A stretch of DNA of 64,000 bases from VFKU01 sp964620045 (GTDB lineage: Bacteria; Hydrogenedentota; Hydrogenedentia; Hydrogenedentales; GCA-2746185), in contig CAZUJL010000012.1 of assembly GCA_964620045.1 (NCBI GenBank), positions 1 to 64,000 on the forward strand, given 5' to 3'. The notes under the pieces were generated by a model. It saw only the letters and a program-made list of their open reading frames with translations, was not told the origin of the DNA and did no database searches. Positions 25,388 to 33,898 of the stretch are shown here, in pieces. Within the stretch, counting starts at the first letter, position 1. Every line of letters begins with the position of its first letter. The position numbers and the translations under genes are program-made.

Positions 25388-26919
25388 TGACCGGCGGATC
25401 ATCGAGCTACTTCAAACAAATCGGCGAGCGGCTGCAGGATCATCCAAACCTGCACGGCCGGGACCTCGGCGACGACCACATGAAAGACGAGTGCGGCGTG
25501 TTCGCCGTCGTCGGTCATGAGGAAGCCGCCACGCTGACCTACCTCGGCCTGTACGCGCTGCAGCACCGCGGCCAGGAAGGCGCGGGCATCGTCGTGAGCA
25601 ACAAGGGCCACCTCAACGCGCACCGCGGCGTCGGGCTCGTGTCCGACGTGTTCCCGCGGCACAAGCTGAACCGCCTGCGCGGCGACATCGCGATCGGCCA
25701 TGTGCGTTACTCCACCTTCGGCAGCAGCGAGCTGAAAAATGTGCAACCGTTGCCCGTGGACTACGCGCGCGGCTCGATGGCGCTCGGTCACAACGGCAAC
25801 CTCGTGAACGCCGACTTCCTGCGCGACGAACTCGAAGCGCAGGGCGCCATTTTCCAGTCCACCACGGACAGCGAAGTCATCATCCAGCTCATCGCGCGCT
25901 CGCGCCAGGAACGCTTCGTCGATTCCGTAATCGAGGCGCTGAAAATGGTCGAGGGCGCCTATACCATCGTCACCACCAACGGCGAATGCGTCGTCGCCGC
26001 GCGCGACCCGCTTGGCTTCCGCCCGCTGTGGCTGGGCAAAGTGGGGGATGCCTACATCCTCGCCAGTGAGACCTGCGCGCTCGACATCATCGACGCCGAC
26101 TGGGTCCGCGAAATTTCGCCGGGCGAAGTGTTGTGCATTACGCGCGGACAAGAGCCGGAAGTCATCAGGCCCTTCGAGCGCGTTGTGCCGAAACAATGCG
26201 TGTTCGAATACGTCTACGTCGCGCGGCCGGACAGCTTCGTGTTCGGGCACAGCGTCGACGAAGTGCGCAAGCGCCTCGGCGCGAACCTCGCCAAGGTCTC
26301 GCCGGTCGAAGCCGACCTCGTCATGGCCGTGCCGGATTCGTCGAACCCCGCGGCGCTCGGCTACTCACACGCCACCGGCATTCCGTTCGACATGGGCTTC
26401 ATCCGGAATCACTACGTCGGCCGCACGTTCATCGAGCCCGATCAGAAAATCCGCGACTTCGGCGTGAAGATTAAGTTGAACCCCTCGCGCACCGCGATCG
26501 AGGGCAAGCGCATCGTGCTCATCGACGATAGCATCGTGCGCGGCACCACCGCGCGAAAGATCGTAAAAATGCTACGCCGCTGCCGCGCGAAGGAAATTCA
26601 TTTCCGCATCAGTTGCCCGCCGATCATCGGCTCGTGTTACTACGGCATCGACACTCCGAACAAGGAGCGCCTCATCGCGCACAACAAGACGGTGGAGCAG
26701 ATGCGGCAATACCTCGACGTCGATTCGCTCGACTTCCAGACCATCGACGGCCTGCTCGAAGCGACCGGCTCGGCGCGCGATCACTTCTGCCTGGCCTGTT
26801 TCACCACCAATTACCCGACCCCGACCCCGCGTGAGTTCGATCCCGCGATGGTGCGCCGCCGGGTCATCGATACCAGCACGCATACCTATGAAATGAGCGG
26901 ATTTCCGGCGGAAGCCTGA
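25387..26919 (+). CDS. purF: Amidophosphoribosyltransferase with propeptide and iron-sulphur Cys set
   Basis: A 510-residue enzyme of the first committed step in purine synthesis (PRPP plus glutamine). The N-terminal nucleophile is Cys in DECGVFAVVG, here residue 36, so a propeptide of 35 residues must be removed. The glutaminase region has LQHRGQEGAGIVV and IGHVRYSTFG, and the PRPP loop is IVLIDDSIVRGTTARKIV. Cys residues in PKQCVFEYV, SCPPIIGSCYYGID and HFCLACFT match those that hold a [4Fe-4S] cluster in the Bacillus-type enzyme. ATG 25387 overlaps the purC stop; a later ATG would leave a three-residue propeptide. Confidence 0.95.
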   Translation: MTGGSSSYFKQIGERLQDHPNLHGRDLGDDHMKDECGVFAVVGHEEAATLTYLGLYALQHRGQEGAGIVVSNKGHLNAHRGVGLVSDVFPRHKLNRLRGDIAIGHVRYSTFGSSELKNVQPLPVDYARGSMALGHNGNLVNADFLRDELEAQGAIFQSTTDSEVIIQLIARSRQERFVDSVIEALKMVEGAYTIVTTNGECVVAARDPLGFRPLWLGKVGDAYILASETCALDIIDADWVREISPGEVLCITRGQEPEVIRPFERVVPKQCVFEYVYVARPDSFVFGHSVDEVRKRLGANLAKVSPVEADLVMAVPDSSNPAALGYSHATGIPFDMGFIRNHYVGRTFIEPDQKIRDFGVKIKLNPSRTAIEGKRIVLIDDSIVRGTTARKIVKMLRRCRAKEIHFRISCPPIIGSCYYGIDTPNKERLIAHNKTVEQMRQYLDVDSLDFQTIDGLLEATGSARDHFCLACFTTNYPTPTPREFDPAMVRRRVIDTSTHTYEMSGFPAEA

Positions 26920-26934
26920 GATTTACGAATTCTC

Positions 26935-26964
26935 TTGCGGATTTTTTGCGAATACTGCTAAAAT
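26935..26964 (+). promoter_or_regulatory. Promoter candidate upstream of the 67-residue gene
   Basis: TTGCGG (26935-26940), 18 bases, TAAAAT (26959-26964), the last preceded by TGC (extended -10). It would transcribe the small gene at 27105 with a leader of about 135 bases. Confidence 0.5.
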
Positions 26965-27104
26965 CCGCCCTAGGTTGCTAGGGCTGTCGGCACCATTTCC
27001 GTTGTGTTGGGGCCGAGTTGGAACCTTTTACGCATTCTGCTAGTTTTACGTAAGCACGGCGTTGGGGCGGCCGCTGTATGCCGCCACAAATTTTTGGGTT
27101 GCAC

Positions 27105-27308
27105 ATGAGCAATATCTTCACCACCGAGAGCACGAGTCAGTTGATCAAGCGCGGACGCATCAAGACGTCCAATCGCTTCTATATGTTTTGGCTCTCTACC
27201 TTCCGCGGATGGGTCATTGAAAAACGCGTCCAGACTCCGCAGGGCTACTCCTTCGGCCGCCTCACCTACAAGACCAGCTGGGTCCTCAAGCCGAAAGACT
27301 TGAACTAA
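27105..27308 (+). CDS. Small basic hypothetical protein (67 residues)
   Basis: No family recognised. The protein begins MSNIFTTESTSQLIKRGRI, is rich in Lys, Arg, Thr and aromatic residues (RFYMFWLSTFRGWVIEK), and has no signal peptide, membrane helix or Cys. ATG 27105 is tentative because no clear ribosome site precedes it; ATG 27078 would add nine residues. Support for it being real is a good promoter candidate 140 bases upstream, codon composition that differs from a random GC-rich frame, and a stop just before a repeat element. It stands alone after purF. Confidence 0.5.
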   Translation: MSNIFTTESTSQLIKRGRIKTSNRFYMFWLSTFRGWVIEKRVQTPQGYSFGRLTYKTSWVLKPKDLN

Positions 27309-27349
27309 ATCCACCGATCTCATTCGGCGGAAAAGATCACTGAGCAATT

Positions 27350-27425
27350 CTCTGTGTGCTCCGTGTCTCTGTGATTAGAATTGCCCTTGACCTTCTTTGC
27401 GCCGCTTCGTGTTCTTTGCGGTTCG
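27350..27425. repeat. CTCTGTG-type intergenic repeat
   Basis: The sequence runs TCTCTGTGTGCTCCGTGTCT, CTGTGATT, then CCTTCTTTGCGCCGC and TTCGTGTTCTTTGCGGTT. It belongs with the CACAGAG arms at 17010-17076 and lies in the gap between a small gene and the convergent sulfatase-fold gene. Confidence 0.55.
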
Positions 27426-29369
27426 CTACGGCACCAAGTTCGCGCCGTCCGCCGTGCTCGGCAGCCGCACACCCGCCAAATACGCCAGCGTCGCGCCAAG
27501 ATCCTGCAGGTGCGCCTCTTTCGGAATTTTCCGTTGCCGGCGATCGGGAATGTCGATGATGAGCGGCACTTTTTCGGTCTTCGTGCCCAGAAACTTCCGC
27601 GACGCCCCCGGCGAGAACTCATGCCCATACGGCGACGTGATCACAATGCAGGTGTTCGCGCGCGTTTCGTAGTCGCGGATGAATTTGAACAGCGCGCCGA
27701 GCTGGCGGTCCACGCTCAGCAGCGCGTTGTCGAAACGGTCCACGTCCAACTGCTCGTCGTTCGTCGAGAAGGTGCCGCCGGCCTCGATGCCCTCCGGCGG
27801 GAAATTCGCCAGCGCGCGCACGCGCACCACGCACAGGAACGGAATCATCTGGTGATCCGAGATCCACTCCTGCGCGCGCGCAATCGCGTTTATCGGCGCG
27901 CCTTCGCCTTCCACGACGACGGCGTCGCGTATCGTGTCGACGATTTCAAAACCCGCCGCCCACGGCGCGCTCCGCATGAATTCGGTTTCGTCCGCTTCCA
28001 GGAACGCGACCGTCGCATACCCCGCGCGCCGCAACAGATCCGGCAGGGCAGGGCCCGGTTCCGATTCGCCAAGCTGCGCCGGGTCTTCGCCCGTCATGAC
28101 GGCGGACAACGCCGTCTCCACGCTCGCACCGGTCGCGACCGTATTCGGAAATAGTTGCGCGCGGTATCCGACACGATCGATGGCCGGCGTCGCTTCGCGC
28201 GGATAACCAAACAGCGACACATGATCGACGCCGAGTCCGTCCACCAGCACCACCAGCAGATTCAGTCCCTTTGCCGCGGGACGCCCCGTGTACGCGCTCG
28301 GGCCGGACAGATAAACATGCGCCGGCAAGGGCGCCGCTTCGCCGCGCGACTCCGGCAGGTTGTACACGATCGGCCGAATGCCCAGGATGCGTTGCCAATT
28401 CGGTTCGCGTTTGCGCGTCCAATACAACGAATACTCGTCCGCGTCGCGCGGGATGAACTCGCTCGGCACGGTGATCTCGGCCCAACCGTCCGGCCGCAAC
28501 CCTACTGAATCCTGATACACCTTCGTGTCGCGGCCCTGCAGCGTCACAGTCACGTACACGCGCGCGACATCCGGCCGGTTGGCGTCGGAATCGGTCACCG
28601 GTGCGAAGCGCAACGCGAGCACGGGATTTTCACCCGTGGTCAGCGTCCCGCTGTACGTAGCACCCTCAGGCACCACGTGCGCCTGCGCGAATTGAGTACC
28701 CGCCATCACACCGGCGTCGTTACCGGTCACGGCCACGCGCGCGTCATCCACCGATCCGCGCCAGCCGAGAATCATCAGCGCGCCCACGATGGTGCAGCCC
28801 AGCCCCGTACCGCCCCAACGGAAAATCGTGCGGTGGTGATCTTCGATACCCGTCAGCGCGGCATAGAAACTCGACAGCTTGAAGAACAGGTGGACCGCGA
28901 CGAATCCGCCGAAGTACACCAGCGGGATGACGCGCTCGAGGCGTCCCGTCATCCCAGGGATCGGGATTTCCAGCAACGCCGGCAGCAGCAACACCGCCGC
29001 GAGGTTCGAGCAGGCCTCGGTGAAATAGGTCGCGCGGCTGCGGGTCGGCTGGTAGATGCGCAACAGCGCGAAGTAGAGGAGTTGCAGGCCCGCATACAAC
29101 AGCGCGGTGCCCAGCGTCACATAGACCGCCGGCATCAGGCCGGGAATATAACCAAATTGCGCGAAGATCCCGCGCACAAACGAGCCGGTAAACGCCGCGG
29201 CGAAGCACAGCGAGAGAATGTAGACGATTACCACCGCGACGTACCCCGCCGCGCCCACCCGCGTTGCGCCATCAAATCCCCGCCGCTGAATTGGCCGCGC
29301 ATGCGGCCCTTTGCTATGATCTCCGCTCCCCGGCGGGGACCACGTGGAAAAGCCTTTGGTGCTTTCCAC
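27426..29369 (-). CDS. Membrane protein with sulfatase/alkaline-phosphatase-fold domain
   Basis: A 647-residue protein. Five hydrophobic segments lie between residues 38 and 215 (VAVVIVYILSLCFAAAF, then VYVTLGTALLYAGLQLLYFA, LAAVLLLPALLEI, and two more). After a beta-rich spacer the C-terminal half (about 375-640) has an alkaline-phosphatase-type fold: NLLVVLVDGLGVDHVSLFGY at the first metal site, ATPAIDRVG, VATGASVETALSAVMTG at the nucleophile region, and CIVITSPYGHEF at the last metal site. The C-x-P-S-R formylglycine motif is absent, so it is not a classical sulfatase. A phosphoglycerol- or phosphoethanolamine-transferase-like role is possible. The start is uncertain: ATG 29369 overlaps the secA leader, GTG 29258 would begin at the first helix. 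Confidence 0.7.
   Translation of the reverse strand: MESTKGFSTWSPPGSGDHSKGPHARPIQRRGFDGATRVGAAGYVAVVIVYILSLCFAAAFTGSFVRGIFAQFGYIPGLMPAVYVTLGTALLYAGLQLLYFALLRIYQPTRSRATYFTEACSNLAAVLLLPALLEIPIPGMTGRLERVIPLVYFGGFVAVHLFFKLSSFYAALTGIEDHHRTIFRWGGTGLGCTIVGALMILGWRGSVDDARVAVTGNDAGVMAGTQFAQAHVVPEGATYSGTLTTGENPVLALRFAPVTDSDANRPDVARVYVTVTLQGRDTKVYQDSVGLRPDGWAEITVPSEFIPRDADEYSLYWTRKREPNWQRILGIRPIVYNLPESRGEAAPLPAHVYLSGPSAYTGRPAAKGLNLLVVLVDGLGVDHVSLFGYPREATPAIDRVGYRAQLFPNTVATGASVETALSAVMTGEDPAQLGESEPGPALPDLLRRAGYATVAFLEADETEFMRSAPWAAGFEIVDTIRDAVVVEGEGAPINAIARAQEWISDHQMIPFLCVVRVRALANFPPEGIEAGGTFSTNDEQLDVDRFDNALLSVDRQLGALFKFIRDYETRANTCIVITSPYGHEFSPGASRKFLGTKTEKVPLIIDIPDRRQRKIPKEAHLQDLGATLAYLAGVRLPSTADGANLVP
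29291..29320 (+). promoter_or_regulatory. Promoter candidate for secA
   Basis: TTGGCC (29291-29296), 18 bases, TATGAT (29315-29320) with an extended TGC before it. The leader would be about 85 bases and includes a hairpin (29344-29369) formed by GTGGAAAAGC and GCTTTCCAC. Confidence 0.5.
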
Positions 29370-29410
29370 CGGCAGTTTATCACGCCTAAGTTACGGGAGT
29401 TCAATCCCTT

Positions 29411-32173
29411 ATGTTCGCCAATGCGCTGCTAAAGCGCTTGTTTGGTACCAGCAAGGAACGCGGCTTCAAGCGATACAAGCCGCTGCTCGACGTCGTCTCG
29501 TCGCACGAGGCGCGCATGGTCGCCATGACCAACGACGAGCTCCGCATGCAGACCGCCGAGTTCCGCCGCCGGCTCGCCGACGGCCAGACGCTCGACGACA
29601 TCCTGCCCGAGGCCTACGCCGTCGTGCGCGAGACCGCCAAGCGCGTGCTCGGCATGCGGCCCTTCGATGTGCAGGTGCTCGGCGCGATCGTGCTGCACGA
29701 AGGCAAGATCGCCGAAATGGTGACCGGTGAAGGTAAGACGCTCGTCGCCACGATGCCGCTGTATTTGAACGCGCTCGCCGGCAAAGGCGTGCACCTCGTC
29801 ACCGTGAACGACTACCTCGCCCGCCGCGACAGCCAGTGGATGGGTCCGGTGTTCGAGTTCCTCGGGCTCACGGTCGGCCTCATCCAACAAGGCATGGACC
29901 CGCCTGCGCGCCAGGTGGCTTACCGCTCCGACATCACCTACGGCACGAACAGCGAAATTGGCTTTGACTACCTGCGCGACAACATGGCCGTGCGCGTCGA
30001 GAGCTGCGTGCAGCGCGAACTGAGCTTCGCGATCGTCGACGAAGTGGACTCGATTCTCATCGACGAAGCGCGCACGCCGCTGATCATTTCAGGCCGGCCC
30101 GAGAAAAGTTCGGACATCTACTATAAAGTCGACGAAGCCGTCCGCAAGCTGAAGGAAGTTCAGGACTACGAACTCGAAGAGAAGCACCGCCACGCGACGC
30201 TGACCGAGGACGGCATGGAAGCCGCCGAACGCTTCCTCGGTGTGCAAAACTTGTACACCGACGACTCCATGGGCCTCGTGCACATGATCGAGCAGTCGTT
30301 GCGCGCGCATCATTTCTATAAGAAAGACGACGAATACGTCGTGAACGAAGGCGAAGTCGTCATCATCGACGAATTCACCGGCCGCCTGATGGAAGGCCGG
30401 CGCTTCGGCGACGGCTTGCACCAGGCCATCGAAGCCAAGGAACGCGTGCCGGTCCAGTTCGAAACGCAGACGGTCGCCACCATCTCGTACCAAAACCTCT
30501 TCAGGCTCTATAAGAAACTCGCGGGCATGACGGGTACGGCCTTCACCGAAGCCAACGAGTTCATGTCCACCTACAACCTCGAAGTCGTGCAGGTGCCGTC
30601 GAACCTGCCGATGGCGCGCGAAGACCGCACCGACCTGATCTTCGCGACCGAGAACGGCAAGTTTAAGTACGTGCTCGACGAGATCGAGAACATCCACAAG
30701 ACCGGCCGGCCCGTGCTCGTGGGCACGGTGTCGATCGAAAAGTCCGAAAAGCTCGCGGCATTGCTCCGCGAGCGCGGCATGAAGGACTTTCAGGTCCTGA
30801 ACGCGAAATACCACGAGCGCGAAGCCGCGATCATTTCGAATGCCGGCAAAAAAGCGCAGATCACCATCGCGACCAACATGGCCGGCCGCGGCACCGACAT
30901 CAAGCTCGCGGAAGGCGTGCGCGAAATCGGCGGTCTCGCGATTATCGGCACCGAGCGCCACGAATCTCGCCGCATCGACAACCAGCTCCGTGGCCGATCC
31001 GGCCGCCAGGGCGATCCCGGCGCCTCGCGGTTCTATGTGAGCCTCGAGGACGAAGTCGCGCGGCTCTTCGGCGGCGATCGCATCAAGCGCATCATCGCCG
31101 TGCTCGGCGGCGAAGCGATGGACGAACAACCGCTCGACCAGCGCATGGTCACGCGCTCCATCGAACGCGCGCAGCGGCAGGTCGAAGAGTACAACTTCGA
31201 AATCCGCAAGAACATGCTCAAATACGACGACGTCATGAACAAGCAGCGCGAAGTGATCTACCGCATGCGCCGAGACGTGCTCGAAGACCGCGACATCTCC
31301 GAACAGTTGCAGGAAATGGCCGCCGATCTGATTTACACCACGCTGGACGAATACGCGCCGAAGGGCACCTCCGCGGAGGACTGGGACCTCGACGCGATGC
31401 TCAAGCGCCTGCGCACGCTGTTCAGCTTCGAATTCACGATGGACGACCACACCTCCGGCGCGCAGGAAGCGATGGCGGAAAAGTTCATCGAGCAGGTCGG
31501 CGCGGAATACGAGCGCCGTGAAGCTGCGATGGCCGACGAAATCCGCGAGAGTTACCGTCAGCAGATCGGCGGCGACGAATCGCAGATCGACTTCGCGAAA
31601 CTCGCGCGCAAGCGCGTGCACGACCTCGAGAAAATGGCGCTGCTGAACGCCGCCGATTCAAAATGGATTGACCATCTGTACTCGATGGACTACCTGCGCG
31701 AGTCCGTCCGGCTGCGCGCGCTCGGCCAGCGCGACCCGCTGCTCGACTATAAGCAGGAAGGCTTCGAGATGTTCGAGCAGCTTTTGCTGAACATTTCCGA
31801 AAACACCTTGCAGACGCTCTTCCGCGTGACGGATCCGGAGATGCGCAAGAAGCACGCGCCCGATCCAAAGAAACCGGCACAACCGGCCGGACCGGATCCG
31901 ATGTCTGATCTGTCGCGCTATCAGTACGTCTCCGCCGACAAGGAACAGGACCGCAGCTTTGCGTCCTTCGACACCAGCCGCTTCCGCATCGCCGAGCAAA
32001 AACCGGACGATGGGGAGGAGGGCGACGGCAAATCCGCCACAAGCCGTTCCGCCGAAGCCAAGAAGCCCGTGCCGAAACCCGTACGTCGCGTCGAACCCAA
32101 GGTCAACCCAAACGACCCCTGCCCCTGCGGCAGCGGCAAAAAATACAAGAAGTGCCACGGCGCCGCCGGTTAA
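29411..32173 (+). CDS. secA: Preprotein translocase ATPase
   Basis: A 920-residue SecA, the motor of the general secretion pathway. It has Walker A in VTGEGKTLVA (near residue 103), VTVNDYLARRD, the DEAD-like motif IVDEVDSILIDEARTPLIIS, and motif VI around TNMAGRGTDIKL and GRSGRQGDPG. The C-terminus keeps the SEC-C zinc motif (NDPCPCGSGKKYKKCHG), which binds SecB or ribosomes in studied species. A Lys/Pro-rich linker precedes it. ATG 29411 starts MFANALLKRLFGTSKERG, as expected. Full length and intact. Its stop abuts the convergent stop of the next gene (TAATTA). Confidence 0.97.
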   Translation: MFANALLKRLFGTSKERGFKRYKPLLDVVSSHEARMVAMTNDELRMQTAEFRRRLADGQTLDDILPEAYAVVRETAKRVLGMRPFDVQVLGAIVLHEGKIAEMVTGEGKTLVATMPLYLNALAGKGVHLVTVNDYLARRDSQWMGPVFEFLGLTVGLIQQGMDPPARQVAYRSDITYGTNSEIGFDYLRDNMAVRVESCVQRELSFAIVDEVDSILIDEARTPLIISGRPEKSSDIYYKVDEAVRKLKEVQDYELEEKHRHATLTEDGMEAAERFLGVQNLYTDDSMGLVHMIEQSLRAHHFYKKDDEYVVNEGEVVIIDEFTGRLMEGRRFGDGLHQAIEAKERVPVQFETQTVATISYQNLFRLYKKLAGMTGTAFTEANEFMSTYNLEVVQVPSNLPMAREDRTDLIFATENGKFKYVLDEIENIHKTGRPVLVGTVSIEKSEKLAALLRERGMKDFQVLNAKYHEREAAIISNAGKKAQITIATNMAGRGTDIKLAEGVREIGGLAIIGTERHESRRIDNQLRGRSGRQGDPGASRFYVSLEDEVARLFGGDRIKRIIAVLGGEAMDEQPLDQRMVTRSIERAQRQVEEYNFEIRKNMLKYDDVMNKQREVIYRMRRDVLEDRDISEQLQEMAADLIYTTLDEYAPKGTSAEDWDLDAMLKRLRTLFSFEFTMDDHTSGAQEAMAEKFIEQVGAEYERREAAMADEIRESYRQQIGGDESQIDFAKLARKRVHDLEKMALLNAADSKWIDHLYSMDYLRESVRLRALGQRDPLLDYKQEGFEMFEQLLLNISENTLQTLFRVTDPEMRKKHAPDPKKPAQPAGPDPMSDLSRYQYVSADKEQDRSFASFDTSRFRIAEQKPDDGEEGDGKSATSRSAEAKKPVPKPVRRVEPKVNPNDPCPCGSGKKYKKCHGAAG

Positions 32174-33643
32174 TTACACGCCGCTGATCTCGTAGACCGT
32201 AACCGTGAACGCCACGTTGTTCGGGTTCTGGATCTTAAGCGTGAACGCACCCGGTTCGTCCAGCACCAGGAATCTCCGGAACGAAGGGGCGTCGGCCGTG
32301 AGCCGACGGAACGGCGTCGTCGCGTCACCTTGGTAGACGTCGATCGTCAATCCTGCGGCGTCTGATCCTTTTGGCGTATCGCAGCTCACGCGCCAGACCT
32401 TCGACGCGATCTTCACATCGATTGTGTCGGAGGCGTCTGTATTTTTAAGGCGCGCGACCTCGGTCTTCGTTGAGACCGGCACGTACTTCGCATTCTGTGC
32501 CTGCCGGAGTTGAAGGAGAACGCCTCGCGTCGATTCTGCTTCGATGGTAAGGCGATCCTGAAGATTCGCGGTCGCCTGTTGCTGGGTGCGAACGGCCTGC
32601 GCGTCGGCTTGTAGCTGCCCGCGCTCACGCTCCGCCGCGGCCGCCGTCGCGGCCTCCGCGTGCAGCGCATCGTCGTATCGCTGTTGCGTCTCCGCCGCAC
32701 GATTGTCCATACGCCAAAAATAGCCGTCGCCGATCCACTGCACGTTGTCGATCTGCGAGTTGTATTGCAAGCCCCACGAGGTGGCAAAAGTGTCTTGAGA
32801 AAAGAACCCGACGTTCCCCACAACCTGTATCGGGCTGTTCACCACTGGCGAGGTGTTGTTAATCGTATTCATCTCTTCGTTTCGCTGCTGCTGCAATTCC
32901 GCCATGAGATTCCGGCTCTCGTCGGCTTCCGCGGCTTTCGATTGCGCAGCCGATTCAAGGTTCGCGGCCTTATTTTCCAGACCCGAAACGCGCGCATCCC
33001 CGACATTCGCCACATGCTGTTGCGCCTCGTTCACCGAGGTGTACAGGGCGAGCTGTTCCTCATCCGACAGCGTGATCCACTTTTCATACGCCGCATCGAA
33101 GAACGCCTGCCGTCTCAGGTTGGATTTTTGCTTGTACTCCTCGAGTCGCGCGCCCGCGTCGATCTTTTCAGCCTCTTCGGTAGTATCCGTTCCCGCCCAG
33201 AGCCCGACCTGGTGCCGCTTGGCGGAGTCCTGCGCATTTTTCAACTGCACATAGTCGGGCGCGGTGACGCGGTCCCACATCGCCAGTCCGCTCGAAACCA
33301 AAAATTCATTCAGGCACTCGCCATTGTCCAGATAGGCCACCACTTCGGCGATACCGCCGAGTTTGGCACGCTCTTCCAGCGTAAGTTTCTTGCCCTGCAG
33401 CAGCTTCGTAACTTCCTGCTTCGCCTTCGAGCCCAGAGGCGACGTCGATACCGGCGCCAGCACGCCGTGCAGCACAACCATCTCCTCGCCGGCCGGAGTT
33501 TGCAGGCGAAGTGTTCCCGCGGAGATCACGGACGCGACTGTGGCGCTCGTCGTGGCCGGCGCGTCGGCGGGTGGTTCTTGCGCGAACGTGGAAAACGTGA
33601 GCGTCAGAAGGACTAGCGGAAAAATCGATCGGAGATTGGGCAT
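32174..33643 (-). CDS. Exported SNase-fold and coiled-coil protein without nuclease residues
   Basis: A 489-residue protein with signal peptide (MPNLRSIFPLVLLTLTFSTF-A). Residues about 35-150 follow the staphylococcal-nuclease pattern (ATVASVISAGTLRLQT, LEERAKLGGIAEVVAYL, ECLNEFLVSSGLAMWDRV, HQVGLWAGTD). The catalytic residues are replaced: the usual DGDT reads SAGT, the Arg before the GIDAPE block is Val and that block reads GVLAPV. A long coiled-coil region (about 190-380, rich in Ala, Gln and Glu) and a beta-rich C-terminal domain follow. It is probably a periplasmic binding or structural protein. ATG 33643 follows AAGGAG. Divergent from the transglutaminase operon. Confidence 0.65.
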   Translation of the reverse strand: MPNLRSIFPLVLLTLTFSTFAQEPPADAPATTSATVASVISAGTLRLQTPAGEEMVVLHGVLAPVSTSPLGSKAKQEVTKLLQGKKLTLEERAKLGGIAEVVAYLDNGECLNEFLVSSGLAMWDRVTAPDYVQLKNAQDSAKRHQVGLWAGTDTTEEAEKIDAGARLEEYKQKSNLRRQAFFDAAYEKWITLSDEEQLALYTSVNEAQQHVANVGDARVSGLENKAANLESAAQSKAAEADESRNLMAELQQQRNEEMNTINNTSPVVNSPIQVVGNVGFFSQDTFATSWGLQYNSQIDNVQWIGDGYFWRMDNRAAETQQRYDDALHAEAATAAAAERERGQLQADAQAVRTQQQATANLQDRLTIEAESTRGVLLQLRQAQNAKYVPVSTKTEVARLKNTDASDTIDVKIASKVWRVSCDTPKGSDAAGLTIDVYQGDATTPFRRLTADAPSFRRFLVLDEPGAFTLKIQNPNNVAFTVTVYEISGV

Positions 33644-33711
33644 ATCAAGATCTCCTTGGTTGATGAAGCATTATCCAGCAACCGGTGGTTGGCAAGCTAC
33701 TTCGCAAACGC

Positions 33712-33740
33712 TTGACGTTTCGGGAACTTTATGGCATAAA
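33712..33740 (+). promoter_or_regulatory. Promoter candidate for the transglutaminase-ABC operon
   Basis: TTGACG (33712-33717), 17 bases, CATAAA (33735-33740). The leader would be about 150 bases long. The -35 matches the one before pal (46978). Confidence 0.45.
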
Positions 33741-33898
33741 GTGGAATCAACGGTGTAGCACCTTACGCGCCGCGCCTGGCGCAGGGGAGACATGCCGCAA
33801 CCCACCTTACTTGGTCTTCCAAGGTCTCGTTCGGATACTATCCTGCAGCCTTTGCCGCGCGGAGTCGCAGCGCGGCCGTATTCGGGGGAACGTTGAGA

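Noticed and set aside
29344..29369. Terminator before secA
   Set aside because: The hairpin has a bulge and no T-run on either strand.
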